NCBI GenBank assembly: GCA_004335635.1
Contig: QAXH01005298.1
Location: 192-32,634 of the forward strand
Length of the DNA: 32,443 nt
Direction of reading: 5' to 3'
From: Chloromonas sp. AAM2
Lineage: Eukaryota; Chlorophyta; Chlorophyceae; Chlamydomonadales; Chlamydomonadaceae
The translations under genes were made by a program, and so were the position numbers. Below, piece by piece: positions 12,065 through 25,100 of this stretch; the stretch's first letter is position 1, and each line of letters starts with the position of its first letter. The notes below the pieces were generated by a model. It saw only the letters and a program-made list of their open reading frames with translations. It was not told where the DNA came from and made no database searches.

Positions 12065-15000
12065 ATGGCGGACTTGGCAACCCTCGCAGAAATTTTCAGG
12101 CAAACTCTTGCGCCGCAGAAGGTATGCAACAGCTCACTATCAGATCGTGTTATTGATCAGCTGATGCTGCTTTGCGTAGCCCATCATGCTCTTCCCATCT
12201 GCCACCGGGTATCCCCATGCTCATGATCTGCAGGAGATCATTCAAGCAGCCGAGGCGCAGTTGAAAGCTCTTTCACCTCAGCCTGGATACAGTGTTAGGG
12301 TGCTCGAGGTAATTGATGATCAGTCCAATAGCACGGCTTAGCAGCGCGATGCCACAAATGCCAACCTGCTCCACTACCTTGTGGTGCTGCAGCTTGTAGC
12401 CTCTTCAGCTTTGGACGAGGCCGTGAGACAGGCTGCTGCCGTGAGCTTCAAGAATCTCATTAAGTACAGATGGGTGAGCATGGTTGCTGCTGGCGTATAA
12501 TATCCTTTTCGCACTGCTCAATAGTCTGTGCTAGGTCCCGCAATGCACCCACAAATGCGTCTACAGATGCTTGGCAGTCACCCTCATCATTGAACACCTG
12601 CAGGTGCCCTCAGATGCGGACACATACAGTGGTGTGACGGCACTGCTGGATACCGAGAAGGTGTGTGTGCATTGGGGCACGTGATTTCTGCTGCACAGTG
12701 TTGCTTGAGCCGTGCACTAACAGAGCCACCCTTAGAAAATGGAGCTCGGCAATGTGGCGCTATTGCAGCATTTTCAGCCAGTGCTCATGCGTGCATCGCG
12801 TGACTGCCATCTTTGGCATGTGCGTGTGCGGGACGCACTTGTCCATGTCTTTGAATAACACCATGCTTATGATTATCAGCGTGACATATGTGTACACGAG
12901 CACAACACCTGAATGATGTGCTGCAGTCACTTGTCAATCGCACACACATGGTGCACAGCGTTGTGAACTGCACTGTTGACAACATCGCATGCGCAGGACA
13001 CTGCGAGGCACTGTAGCAGCCCTACAACAGAACTTGCCCTCGTCTGCCTGTCTGATTTGCAGGCTCAGATCAAGTCCCAGCTGCCAGGCCTGATGCTGGC
13101 TACTCCACCACTGGTGCGGGCACAGCTCAGTGAAGCTCTGGCGCTCATCTGCAGCCATGACTTCCCACACGTGAGTTGCCACATGCATTAGCCAGAAGCA
13201 TGTGCAGCCAGTAGCCACTTGCTCTACATGCCTCATCAGTGGCATGATCTGTGCCAGCACAACCCGGCGAGACCGTCACCAATGTGTACTCATAACTCTG
13301 CAAGTGACAAAATGATTTGGTAAGGTGGTCATGACTGTACAATCATGCCCTAAACTGACATGAATCGTGCCAGATAGCAGTCAGCACTGTGAATCGCTGA
13401 AGCAGGAATTGTGCCCGACTGTACTGTGCAGGCATGGCCCAATCTGTTGCCAGAGCTGGTGGCACGGCTGAACAATGCTGACTTGCCCACAATCAATGGC
13501 GTGCTGGTCACTGCAAACAGCATCTTCAAGCGGTATGAGAGCCAGGCAGCAGCATTGTGACAAGGAGTTGTATGTGACTCACAGTGGTGGTGTTATGTAT
13601 TCGGCTTGTTTATAATAGCCTGGGTGGGGTGCATCCTGCACGAGGGCATACTGGCAGGGACGCTTGTGACTGAGTCGGCACATGACACGTCCTCAGAGCA
13701 TCTGGCGTGTTGCCTGCAATTGGCACATGCTGCAACATGCCATTCTGCACCCTTGACTCCATGGCACACCTAGCACTTGTTCATGCCACACCACAGGTAC
13801 CGCAACCAGCACCGGTCCCGGGATGCTATGGTGGCTGAGCTGGCTGTCTCACAGGAGGTGTTCGCCCCTGCACTCTTGGAGACGCAGAAGCAGCTGGCTG
13901 TGCAGGTGGGTTCCCACCATATGATACCCAGACGCACCTGCGACTTGTAGCTGCAATGGCCTTGGGCAGGACTGATGATGCATGGCAAGGGTAAACGGGC
14001 CCTTGTTTGAGGAGGTATTCTCCTCTCCTCTACTCCAGACGTATGCAAACACGTCATGGTGTTGCAAAGTTGGTATCATCGAGTGTCTTGGGCAAGCTGC
14101 CTGAGCCCATTGTGCTATTGATCAGGCCCTGGACCAGTGACATGCTGTTGCATTCACCCTGCTCTCCCATGCCACATCTGGAATGTCTGCCGCTGCTGCT
14201 CTGCCCTGTGCAGTTTGCTGCCACACAGGACCCGGCTGTACAGAAGGCCATCTTGTCATGTGTGCGGCTGGTGTTCAGGATTTTCTTCTCATTCAACGTG
14301 CTGGGCGTGACACCGGTGAGTGGGCCTGGCCGGGCACTGCCACTGGTAAAGCTGTGTGTGCTGCTTGACCAAGTGCCCGCCATACTTGCCCAGTCAAGAC
14401 ATCTCCCGGCTGACTCACGGAACTTTGCCCGGTCTCAAGGGTGGTGCTTGGCAAGGTATCCTTGCCAGTCGCAGCAGGCTCTTGAATGCTGTTCGTTGCT
14501 GCTCTGTGCATTCAGTTGATGGACAGTCAGCTTGAGGTGTGGATGGACCAGTTCCACACCTTCCTGGTGCTGCCGGAGACGCCCGGCCTAGGCGAGCGGG
14601 ACCCTGACAAGGAGTCAGTCCTGGACGGCGTGCGCTGCGCTGTGTGCAACAACATCAACTTGGTAGGCAGACGCCGTGAGATTAGCCCACAGGTAGCCTG
14701 CAGCCAGCTACGTGCAAGCCCTATTACCAATCAAGCCCTATTACCGTACCGCTGATGCCATACGCACGGCAACGTGCAGGTCCGACTGGGCAACGTACGG
14801 AAAGAAATCTTTGAGCAGTTGATGCTGACAGTTGCTGTTGAACCACACATGCTAGGCCCTGAGGCAGAAAGGGTTTACAGGACAATTCTGCGGGAGAATG
14901 CATCTGATACAATTGCCTTGCTACGCGTTTTGTCCCTGTCATCATGGCTGTTTTGCTTGTGCTTGTGTTCAGTACATGGAGCAGAACGAGGAGGACTTTG

Positions 15001-18000
15001 TCAAGTACCTCAAGACCTTTGTCACAGCGGTGTGGAGCCTGCTGCTTAGCGTGTCACAGAAGCCAGGACAGGTGAGCACTCAAATGCATCATGCAGCCTC
15101 CTTTGTCAACCACCTGTTGTTTGGCACACTGCCTTCAGGTGGACAATACTGTTGACTACTTGTCTTGGCACACTGTCCTTCAGACGATTGTGATGGTGGA
15201 CTGACACGGCCACCCTTTGTGAACTGCTGGCCTTGGGTAGTAGTATAGTGCACCATACTTTTGTGTTTATGTCAATTGTGTGTGCAGGACAACCTTGCCA
15301 TGTCTGCAATTCGATTCCTGACAACCATCAGCAAGAGCTACCACCACACGCTGTTCAGCGAGCCTGGTGCTCTGCAGCAGATATGCGAGTCCATTGTCGT
15401 GCCAAACCTGCGTGTGCGAGCGGACGACGAGGAGGTGCGAGGCAGAGCTGGGCATTGCCTTGCGATAGAAGCAATTTTATAACAGTGGATTATAACTGAG
15501 GGCTTTAAGGCATATCATTATGCTAATAGTTGGCAAGTTGAGCTGGTGTCCGCTTTGCCACTGTGAGTGGCATTGAGTGGCAAGAGTTTAATGCAGGCAA
15601 CTAAGAGCAGCTGGGCCGAGGTAGTTTGGCTGTGACAGGAGAGTAGGATTAACCACGCACAAAGCAATAGCTCATTCATTTCTCTGGTTGGCAACGCGTT
15701 GTCTCCCTGCAGGTGTTTGAGATGAACCCTCTTGAGTACATCCGCCGCGACTCGGAGGGCAGCGACAGCGACACCAGGCGCCGGGCCGCTGCAGACCTGG
15801 TCAAGAGCCTCACGGAGAAGTTCCCTGCGGAGGTCACGCAACTCTGTACTGGATACATACAGGTGGGGCCAAACCATCCGATGAGGGATTGACATGACCT
15901 GAACCGTAAAGGGACTATGTCATACCGACATAATCAACTGGCAGGCCCAAACACCACTCTGGATGACACAAACAGATTCATTGCTATCACTCTGGATGAT
16001 GATTGATGAGTTTGAAGAGACTGATCAGTATGATGACTGATTCATCCATATACCTGCCTTGGCCTGTGCACTCGTCTCCCCAGGCTATGCTCGCTGAGTA
16101 TGTGGCAGCTCCCTCCAAAGCTTGGCAAGCCAAGGACTGCGCCATATACCTGGTGCTGGCGCTCACAGTTAGGGGGAAGACAGGTGAGGCCAGATTGCCA
16201 GGCACGCAGCTGTCACAGTCTAGGGTCACCAGAGTATAGCACAGCTGTCAGGACTTAAGAAGCGTCGGCCATTTAGTGCTCTGTCCTGTGTAGTCGTCAA
16301 AAACATGGTTGTGCCACTGAGGCATCGTCTCCTGCTGTGTCTTACTGGCCGTGCTCATGCCAGTTCTGATTTGTTGTGCTCATGTCATTTCTGCAGCTGT
16401 GCATGGCGCCACCAGCACCAACCAGTTGGTCAACATCCAGGACTTCTTCACATCACAGGTGAGTCATGCAGCCAGCCTGTGTTGGACATGTCACGACTCA
16501 GTCACACCATCTGTGTACTGCATCACACGTATTCAACGAGCCACAGCAGCTGTTGAGTGTTGCACATTTGCTGAGCGAGCTTTGCGAGCCATGCCCACCT
16601 GCTGATGATGTCCTGCAGGTGCTGCCTGAGCTTCAGTCACCCCAGTTGGAGGAGGTGCCGATCCTTAAGGCAGACGCAATCAAGTTTGTCACCACTTTCA
16701 GGTAGGGCAGCACAGACATGGTGGCACACACCTGCGTCCGGGTGAACTTTTGTTTGCACAGCTCCCTGCATACGTCCCCGCCACCTAAAGTTATGCCTGC
16801 ATGGGCACACTGCGCACAACTTTCAGATTTCTCCTGACTTGTGCACATCATATCCCCGTTGCGGCACCGGCTTGATCTGCCTCTGACCTCACCACTCTTT
16901 TGTTCCTTTGTGAGATGATGCAGATGTAACAAGAGACACACACACACACACACACGCTGGCACACACACACACATGCATCTCTTGTTGCCTGTGCAGGAG
17001 TATGCTCCCCAAGCCTGCCCTCCTGGGTGTGATCCCCAGCCTGATCAACCTGCTGTCATGCACCAGCTGCGTGGTTCACTCCTACGCAGCAACGGCAATA
17101 GACAAGCTGCTGGCGCTCAAAGTGGGAAGGGCACCATCGCAGTGTGCATAGCCTCTGTCAGCATTAGGCTGTCGCCCGCAGTGCCTACACTTTGTATGTG
17201 CATTGTCACCACAGCCTATGCCTGCTTTGCTCTGCTATAGCATGTGCCCTGTTTACCCAACCTCATTGCTGCAGGCTAGTCTTGCTGTCCTGCTTTCTCA
17301 CATAGTTACTCAACGTTCTGCATTCCCTGGACAGGGCGATTGCGGTGTGCTGGTGGTCCAAACAAATGCCGCCACCCCGTGCTACTTCTGGTGTGTACCT
17401 TGTATCTCATCCTTTGTTACTGTTTGCGTACACAGGAGAATGGCGCTCTGCGATTCTCTCCTGCTGACCTTCAGCCACACTTGGCCCCCTTGCTAGAGAA
17501 GCTGTTTGCGGGCTTCAAGCTGCCGGAGAGTGGGGAGAACGAGTACCTCATGAGAGCGGTTACAAGAGTCATTGGGTGAGCATAATCAAGGCCGAACTAA
17601 CGCCAGCCAATGGGAGGGAGGAGGGCAGGAGTGCAAAGGCGAAGCCAGCAATGGAATTTTAGAAGTAGAGAGCAGCTCCAAAGCGATTATTGCACATGAA
17701 GCCATTCAGTTCAGATATCACACGTCACATTACTGTGTTTGTATTGCCTGTGCTCCATGTGCAGATTTGTTGGCATGGGCATCACTCCGGTGGCACCTGT
17801 GGCGCTGCAGCAGCTCGCTCACATGCTGTTGGAGGTGCGTGTTGAAGGCCTACATGCCTGCATGGCATGCACCTTGTTTGCCCCACAAGGTTGCTTTGGT
17901 TATGCTGCTTCAAATCAACCTCCTGGTTCCTGGTGCTTGCTTGCTTGCGTTGTCGCTGCCTGCTTACAGCATGTGCACCATTTGCCTGTCCTGTGCCTGC

Positions 18001-21000
18001 CTACAGGTGTGCAAGAATCCCCGCAATCCCGGTTTCAACCACTATTTATTCGAGGCCGTGGCTGCCCTCATCCGCCACACAGGCGCCAGCAACTCTGCCA
18101 TGATAGACACCTTTGAGCAGCTCCTCTTCCCAGCCTTCAACCACGTGTTGCAGCAGGTGAGATTGCAGGCTTAGCGTGCACATTTTGCTCTCGTCCCAGA
18201 TTTAAGCACTAGGATGGCGGCTTGATCACAACGTGACTATCTTTTAGCTCTCGCCCTCTGTACTGGTGTCAAATCCAACTGTTTGGTCCACAATCATACC
18301 ACTAAGGTGGGTGCTCGGGTCACAACAAGATCATGCAACTGGACTGCTATGAAAAAGGCTGCTTCCAACACACTCCATGCTACATCATGACTGGCCACAA
18401 GCAGGAAGCTTGCATGCCATTTAACTCCAGACAACACGCCATTGTGCAGTCGAGCAGTATCTGAACCACCCAATGCGTACTGTTCAAGGGGCTTTGCCGT
18501 CCTTTCCCAACCTGCCCGCCACTGCCTGTCAGCCTTGGGTGCAAGCTTGCATGCTCTGCCCTCGCAGGACGTCCAGGAGTTCCATCCGTATGTGTTCCAG
18601 GTGTTTGCGCAGCTCATCGAGCTCAGGTCACCGCCTCTGCCAGCCGTGTACCTGCAGGTGGGCAGGAGAGGGTACAAGCCAGCCAGCAAAGTGACTGGTT
18701 GCGCCATCAATCAGCTACTACACACACTTGGGGGCATAAGCTTAGGCAGCAAGCCTCGGGCTGACATCAGCAGCATGTGTTCAACCCGTGTCACAATGAT
18801 TGATCTGTTGGTTCATTGCCCCTTGGCTGTGCAGATCTTCCCTCCGCTGCTCCATCCCCAGTTCTGGGAACGGTCAGGCAACGTGCCTGCCCTGGTGCGC
18901 CTGCTGCAGGTAAGGCTGCACTGTCGCTGTGTGGGCAGGAGAGTCGTGGTGCATCACATGCGGAATGTGCACTTGCTGGTTTGCCGAAATCGCTCGTACT
19001 GCCTGGTGGGGAGTCATAGGGCTGATTGTCACTGCTGCTGGTTATCCACACCAAGCATTCCTTGGGCATGCACTGGCATCTGATTCTATTCGCATCAGAT
19101 CGCTGATCATGCTGATGCGTCCTGCTCATGAACACACATCTACGCCGCCTATGAACACACATACGGTGCATGTGAATGCATTTCCAGGCGTACTTGTCCA
19201 AGGCAGGCGCTGAGGTTGTGGCAGGCAACCATTTGCTGGCCATGCTGGGCGTGTTCCAAAAACTCATCGCATCCAAGGTGCGGTTTAGGAGCTGGCAAAT
19301 GTCTTCAACGAAAATCACAAGTATTGATTTTGATGTTTGTATGATTGTATGTGTCTTGCTTGAGCCACACCTGCCATCGTGATTTGTTTGCCGCCTGCTT
19401 ACAGGCCCATGATCACGAAGGATTCCACATCCTGTGTGGCCTCGTGGAGCACGTCCCGCTCTCGGCATACGAACAGTACCTGGGCACGGTCTTCACCTTG
19501 CTGTTCAGCAGGTCAGTGCCGCCACAAGGATATGGTGACATTTCAAGCCCAGTCGACAACTCAAGCTTGAAGTCAGGCAGCTGGAAACTGACCTCCTGCA
19601 ACACTTCAAGGTTTTTCCCACACTTGTGCATGCAGGCTGCAGGGCTCACGCACTGTCAAGTTTGTTCGCCACATGCTGGTGTTCCTGTCCACCTTTATAG
19701 TCAAGCATGGGCCGCAGACCACAGCAGCCGTGCTGGATAAGGTCCAGCCAGGCATGATGCTGATGCTGTTGCAACAGGTGGGCTGGCAGGGTGATCTCGG
19801 AGCGCCAAGGTGGCGGAGCAGATTATGAGGCCCATCTGGCAGAGTTGGGTTCAACACCAACGGAGTTAGATAGCAGTGTTACTTGCTGACCAGCAAGGCC
19901 ACTTCCATTGGGCACAGCGGCCAGGGCGCAGGGCTAGCACTGGCGCGTGGCAAGGCAGCAGGGTATGAAAAAGGATCAGATTGAGAGGCAAGGCCAAGGC
20001 CAGTCGGCACAAGGCAGGCACCGCATCAGTGATACGCGCGCTGCATGACACGGTGTGTGCAGGTGTGGCTTCCCAACATGTCGTGTCTAGATGGCGCGGA
20101 TGAAAAGCTCATGCTGGTGGCCACAGCACGCTGCCTGGCAGAACTGCCAGCGTTACAGGTGGGGGCAGGGCACATGTGCCTTGCCTTGATTGCATCCTCG
20201 CTTGAGCAGATTGCATAGCAGGGCAGCAGGGTTTCTGCCAGTTGAATCACTTGGTAATCTGTATATGTAACCTCAATCTGCCTGCTTTTGACGTTCATAG
20301 AAACACAACCAATCGTGGCTGCTTGCAGGCCAACACTGCCCTGTGGTCGAGCTTAAAGGACGCTGCCTACAAGCAAATAGAAGGTATGCAGCGATCAAGC
20401 GTTGCATTTAACGGACGCATTCCACAGGTGCACATGCGTTACATGATGTGTTCTGAGGTGCACACGCACCGAATACTCTGCCTGGCCAACATACATATTC
20501 TCTTTCGGCCAACGTACATCTGCTCTGCTTGGCCAGCACACATCTTTCCTGCCTTGTGTTTTGCCCACAGCCGGGCGCACTGCAGCGGCCACAGGCACAG
20601 CAGGTCCACTGGTGGACGAGGACGAAGGAGTAGAAATAGAGGAGGTGGGTCATGGCTGCATGGCGACCAGTCTGGGCCTGACGCTGTTGTTGCCCGCTCA
20701 CGCTCTTGCATTATTGTGGACGCATTCGGTTGTAGACGTATGTTGTGAGAATGCCACCCTCCTCATCACACGCTGCTTCAGATTGACCTGTCCAGCCAGC
20801 AAGTCTAAGGCTTCTTTGGTTTGCAAACCAGCCAGCCAATGGATTGCATGCTCCTGCGTTGTGCAGGTTGCGAGCTACAGCGCTGCGTACGCTCAGCTGG
20901 TCAACGCCGCACGGCCAGCGCGACCGGTTTTGGCGGAGATTGCTGACCCAAAGCAATTCATGGATGCTCAGCTGGCCAAGGTCATAGCAGGAGGTCCCAG

Positions 21001-21004
21001 ATAA
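12065..21004 (+). CDS. CSE1: CSE1/CAS (exportin-2), nuclear export receptor for importin alpha
   Basis: Importin-beta superfamily HEAT-repeat exportin that, with Ran-GTP, carries importin alpha back to the cytoplasm. The 28 exons are 12065-12121, 12234-12308, 12345-12473, 12604-12660, 13063-13170, 13432-13532, 13797-13905, 14214-14315, 14516-14662, 14973-15071, 15288-15434, 15713-15862, 16084-16183, 16397-16458, 16619-16701, 16998-17121, 17436-17575, 17765-17834, 18007-18156, 18568-18657, 18835-18909, 19188-19277, 19405-19511, 19636-19777, 20063-20158, 20329-20383, 20571-20644 and 20867-21004. All phases agree, giving 958 aa, close to the family's about 960-970. Family signatures: [11 protein letters not shown] at the N-terminus, [57 protein letters not shown] (from residue 386), ALKADxIK-like [67 protein letters not shown] and the acidic IEE-type segment near the C-terminus. 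An in-frame TGA just before the ATG fixes the start. No truncation seen. Confidence 0.95.
16936..16973. repeat. (CA)n microsatellite in a CSE1 intron
   Basis: Ten AC units (16936-16955), a gctgg interruption, then a second CA run. It ends about 25 nt before the acceptor of the exon at 16998. Confidence 0.9.
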
Positions 21005-22198
21005 TGATGGTGCAAACGTGAAAACTCAAACGGTCTGCATTGTGATGCTGTATAGTTGGGTGCCTTTCTGCTGTTTCCAGTTCACTCCCAGGGCTCCGAG
21101 GCTTTGATTGTCTGGGACAACCAGCGGGGGGCAATCCCGATGGGGGTGATCCCAATGCAGATTTTGGCTTCAAGAATGTACGCGTCACCAGCTTCATGTG
21201 TGTGATAGCCACATGTATGGAAAGGTTGTCTTCAAACTTGGTTCAACTTGGCCAGTGATTGAATGTAGAGCAAGATCATCTAGTGTCGATTGGGTGAACT
21301 ATGGCTGTAGAGCAGGATGGTAGAACACGTCGACGAAGGTGGAAGGATAGCAGTTGTGGCAGGATGTGTTTTTGGGTTTCAATTCATTCTGGCTGTGTCG
21401 TAATCTTGCAAACAGCTTGCACGCAGTTCTAGGGTTAGGCCTCGCGCTGTGAGCTGGCAACGTGTATGCTTAGAACCCCTGCTTTTAGTACAGGACGTCC
21501 ATCAAGCACAGCTGGTTTGTGGGCCGCGCCTCACTTTAATGGCCGGAAGTCTCACCCCTGCAGCATTGTTGCACGGATTGAAAGCTAGGACTGACTTCTT
21601 TATGTCTGGCAGCTTCATCAATCTGCGATGTGCCGTGCCCCAGTTCGTGAGAGATGATGTGACGATGTGTATGCCTCACCATCAATTATAATCACCTGGT
21701 TCCAGTGGCGTTTCCAAAAACTGTCCCAGAACTGGCAAACTTCTTTTTTTGGGCTCGGACTGCTCCTACCCAACAGCCAGGGAAAAGGTGTGGCAGTTTC
21801 CCGTTTTTGAGATTGACCCACATGCAACGCCAGTCGTCCAGTCACCAATTGAGTTGCTTTCCGAGCCAATTAATCCCATAGGCTGGTCACGTTGCAGCAT
21901 ACTCGTGGAGTTGCATCGTCAGCGCAACCAGCCAGTGATCACGGCAATCACAACCAACCCTACAACGAAAAGTCTAGTCAGATCACACCACGTGGTAGAA
22001 CTTATCGCTTTTTAGGTGTGTAGCACGGAGAAGGGCTGAAGCCAGTTGAGACGTACGCGGCGTTAATTGTTGTGAGCAAGACAAAATGCAGGTGCGTAAC
22101 TAGCAACTCGGGCCAAGCCCCCTGAGTGTGGGCGTTAGTCGATTGATTGCTGCCGATGGCAAAATCCGTAGTGCTTCTCGTAGCCATTGTCGTCGTAG
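21005..22198. other. Spacer between CSE1 and biotin carboxylase
   Basis: Contains the CSE1 3' flank, the inverted copy of the dispersed repeat (21697-21750) and the biotin carboxylase 5' region. I see no TGTAA near the CSE1 stop; the first plus-strand TGTAA is at about 22210, inside the next coding region. The open frames here show no family resemblance. Confidence 0.5.
21697..21750 (-). repeat. Dispersed repeat, copy B (inverted relative to 4861-4913)
   Basis: 21722-21750 is the exact reverse complement of 4861-4889, and ggttccagtg at 21699-21708 matches the far end of copy A. It lies 450-500 bp upstream of the biotin carboxylase start. Confidence 0.8.
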
Positions 22199-25100
22199 AT
22201 GATTTTGCCGTGTAATGCAGCACCAATCTGCAGCGCTGCCGTCAGAGCAAGCTTTTCGCCAGGTCAGCGCACAACCAACTCCTCTTTTGATGGCTCCTTC
22301 TGGCAAACGCAGGCACCCAGCATGCAACGAAGTGCAATGGGTGGCAGGCCAATGGCTTTCTCCCAGCGGAGAGTCCTGGCTGGAGGTCTGCGGGGTTCCA
22401 CAGGCAGGAGCCGGGTGCAAGTCAAGGCTCGGGCAGAATTCAAGCGTGTTATGATTGCCAATCGTGGCGAGATTGCGGTCCGTGTCATCCGCGCATGCAA
22501 GGAGCTCGGGCTACACACCATCGCAGTTTACTCCACTGCGGATAAGAACTCCCTACACGTGCAGGTACGACATGCGCCGTCTTTGGGCGTCGCGACCGCA
22601 ATCGAAGTGTTTATGAGCAGCCTGGGGCGGATCTCCGATGGGGGCCATAACGCTTCCTGAGTGTGGGCGTTGCATGAGAGGTTTGACATGCACATGAGAG
22701 TTTTCACATATGCCACAAGGCTGCCATACGAGACTGGTCCGAGATAGTGCCAGACAACACTCTGCACTTCACACTGCAGCCGCATACAGACCTGCACCAG
22801 TGCATCAGCAAGGTCTGAAGCACTGCTGTGCATCAGTTAGCTGAGTTGTTCTCACGTGCCCATTCCTGGAAGAGGACACAAGATCCTGCAATGTCCAACC
22901 ACCCTGATGCTGCTGCTGTTCGGTTTGCAGTTGGCTGACGAGGCAGTGTGCATTGGTGACGCCCCCAGCTCCGAGTCATACCTAAACATCCCCAACCTGC
23001 TGTCAGCGGCAATCAGCCGCGGTGCCCAGGCTATCCACCCGGTACGAGGCAGCACCTGACGTGGCTGACAGCAACAGGTTGATGCAGGCCACAATGATAA
23101 GCATGCGACTTGGTCTTGCTGGACTTAGCACCAACCCATTGAGAGGCTAGTGATGGAGAGGCCGCACAACCAAGAGCGATGCCATGATAGGCTTGCTCTT
23201 CCCAGAAGTCAACAGTCATGGGAAACCTGAAGATGGCTGTGAGGCAATCCAGATTTAATGCAGACCACAAATGGCATGCATATTAATTTGGTTGCAAGCA
23301 TGCTGTTTTTGCTGCAGGGTTACGGCTTCCTGTCTGAGCGTGCAGAGTTTGTTGAGATCTGCAATGACCATGGCATTGAGTTCATCGGCCCCAAGCCCAT
23401 CCAGATGCGACTGATGGGTGACAAGTCCACTGCCAAGGATACCATGAAGGTGAGGCAAGGCACTGCATGTGTGTGACCAGAACTGCACACGCACAGCCAG
23501 GGCCTTGCATCAGAAGCGCAGCCTGCAGCCTGGAACCTCTGCAACTGCAGGAATTGGTGTGGATCCTGCAGGACATGCCAGGCAGGATGCACCCACTTTG
23601 GATGCACCCACTTCCAATCATCACCTTGGATGTGTCCGGCACCTATAACTGTAGTCAACCACAGACAACGGGCCTTTTATTATGAGCCCTTCTGTTATTG
23701 CGTGTCCTCACAGGCTGCCAGCGTCCCCTGCGTTCCCGGTAGCGAGGGTCTCATTAAGGACGAGGCGGACTGCATCAAGGTGGTGGGGGAGATCGGCCTG
23801 CCCGTCATGATCAAGGCAACAGCAGGTACGTGACATTGTGTGTACAAGCAGGCGGGCAAGTACTTGCATGGGCAGCCTAGGTGTGACGTAATGTCATCTA
23901 CTGTGTCTGCATTGTTGGATGTTTCAGACGATGGCAACGGTGGTCAGCAGGCCACAGCGGTCTGATGTGCTCACGCACAGGAAATTCTATAATAGGTTAT
24001 TCTGTGGACCTGTGTGCCTTGTTGGGTCAAGTGTGTTGTGTCGCGTTGGCCGTGGCTGTGGCTGCAGGTGGCGGTGGCCGCGGCATGCGTCTGGTGACCA
24101 AGCAAGAGGACATCCTGCCCCTGTACCGCGCGGCACAGCAGGAGGCGGAGGCGGCATTCGGCAACGGAGCCGTGTACATCGAGAGGTCAGCAGCAGGACG
24201 CACACGCCTGACACACATGGCACAGCTTTATTTGAATCAAGTCCGTTTTGCACATGTCTTCAGTGTCAGGATGGCCTCATTGTTCCACGCAAGCAAGCAG
24301 CTTCGATGAAGCTAGTGGCCTCGTGTACATTCTCAAAGTTTGCTCAGGCTCTTGTTCATTGTGATAGGATCTCTTTTTGCTTCCAACAAGCATGCAGCAC
24401 TAACAACAACATGGCATGCTGGTTACCCCGAGCCTGCTGATGGTTGAAGCTGTTGTTGCCCGCCACGCATGGGATCCCTCGAGTGCGTGTTGCCTGTGCA
24501 GGTACGTGGTGAACCCGCGCCATGTGGAGTTCCAGGTGCTGGCCGACAAGTACGGCAACGTGATTCACCTGGGCGAGCGCGACTGCAGCGTGCAGCGGCG
24601 CAACCAGAAGCTGGTGGAGGAGGGGCCCAGCCCGGCTCTCACACCAGAGGTGCGGGGTTGCTGCACAGCAACGGTCGGAAATGATCCAGACAATGGTCTA
24701 GATGTCCAGAATCAGATCCAGATTGAATGGTTCAGACAGCTTCAGTCCGGCTTGACATGATCACCGGAGACAGCCCCAAATTTGCCGTCTCTGATGAGGC
24801 ATGTCAGTGCGGCCAAACCATGAGATGGGAGAGCTCAGTATTCCCGTGTGCATGAGCAAACAGTGCAGGCTCTGAATCTGGGAGTATCATTATCATGTGA
24901 GTCGCAAACAGGATCGGCATATGATTGATGGGGGTGTGACCATCAAGGCTGAGCCATCGCCGTGTGTTCTCAGGTCCGCAAGGCCATGGGTGACGCCGCA
25001 GTGGCCGCCGCCAAGGCCATTGGCTACGTGGGTGTGGGCACCATCGAGTTCCTCTGGGAGGAGAAGGGCTTCTACTTCATGGAGATGAACACACGCATCC

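Noticed and set aside
12535..12603. Longer fourth exon of CSE1 starting after ctag at 12534
   Set aside because: It is in frame and open, but adds 23 residues between the conserved Trp and the next helix where the family has a short loop. The acceptor at 12603 fits better. It remains a possible alternative splice site.
14780..14972. Extra CSE1 exon reading [13 protein letters not shown]
   Set aside because: It has an acceptor-like start, but exons 14516-14662 and 14973-15071 align to the family without a gap between them.
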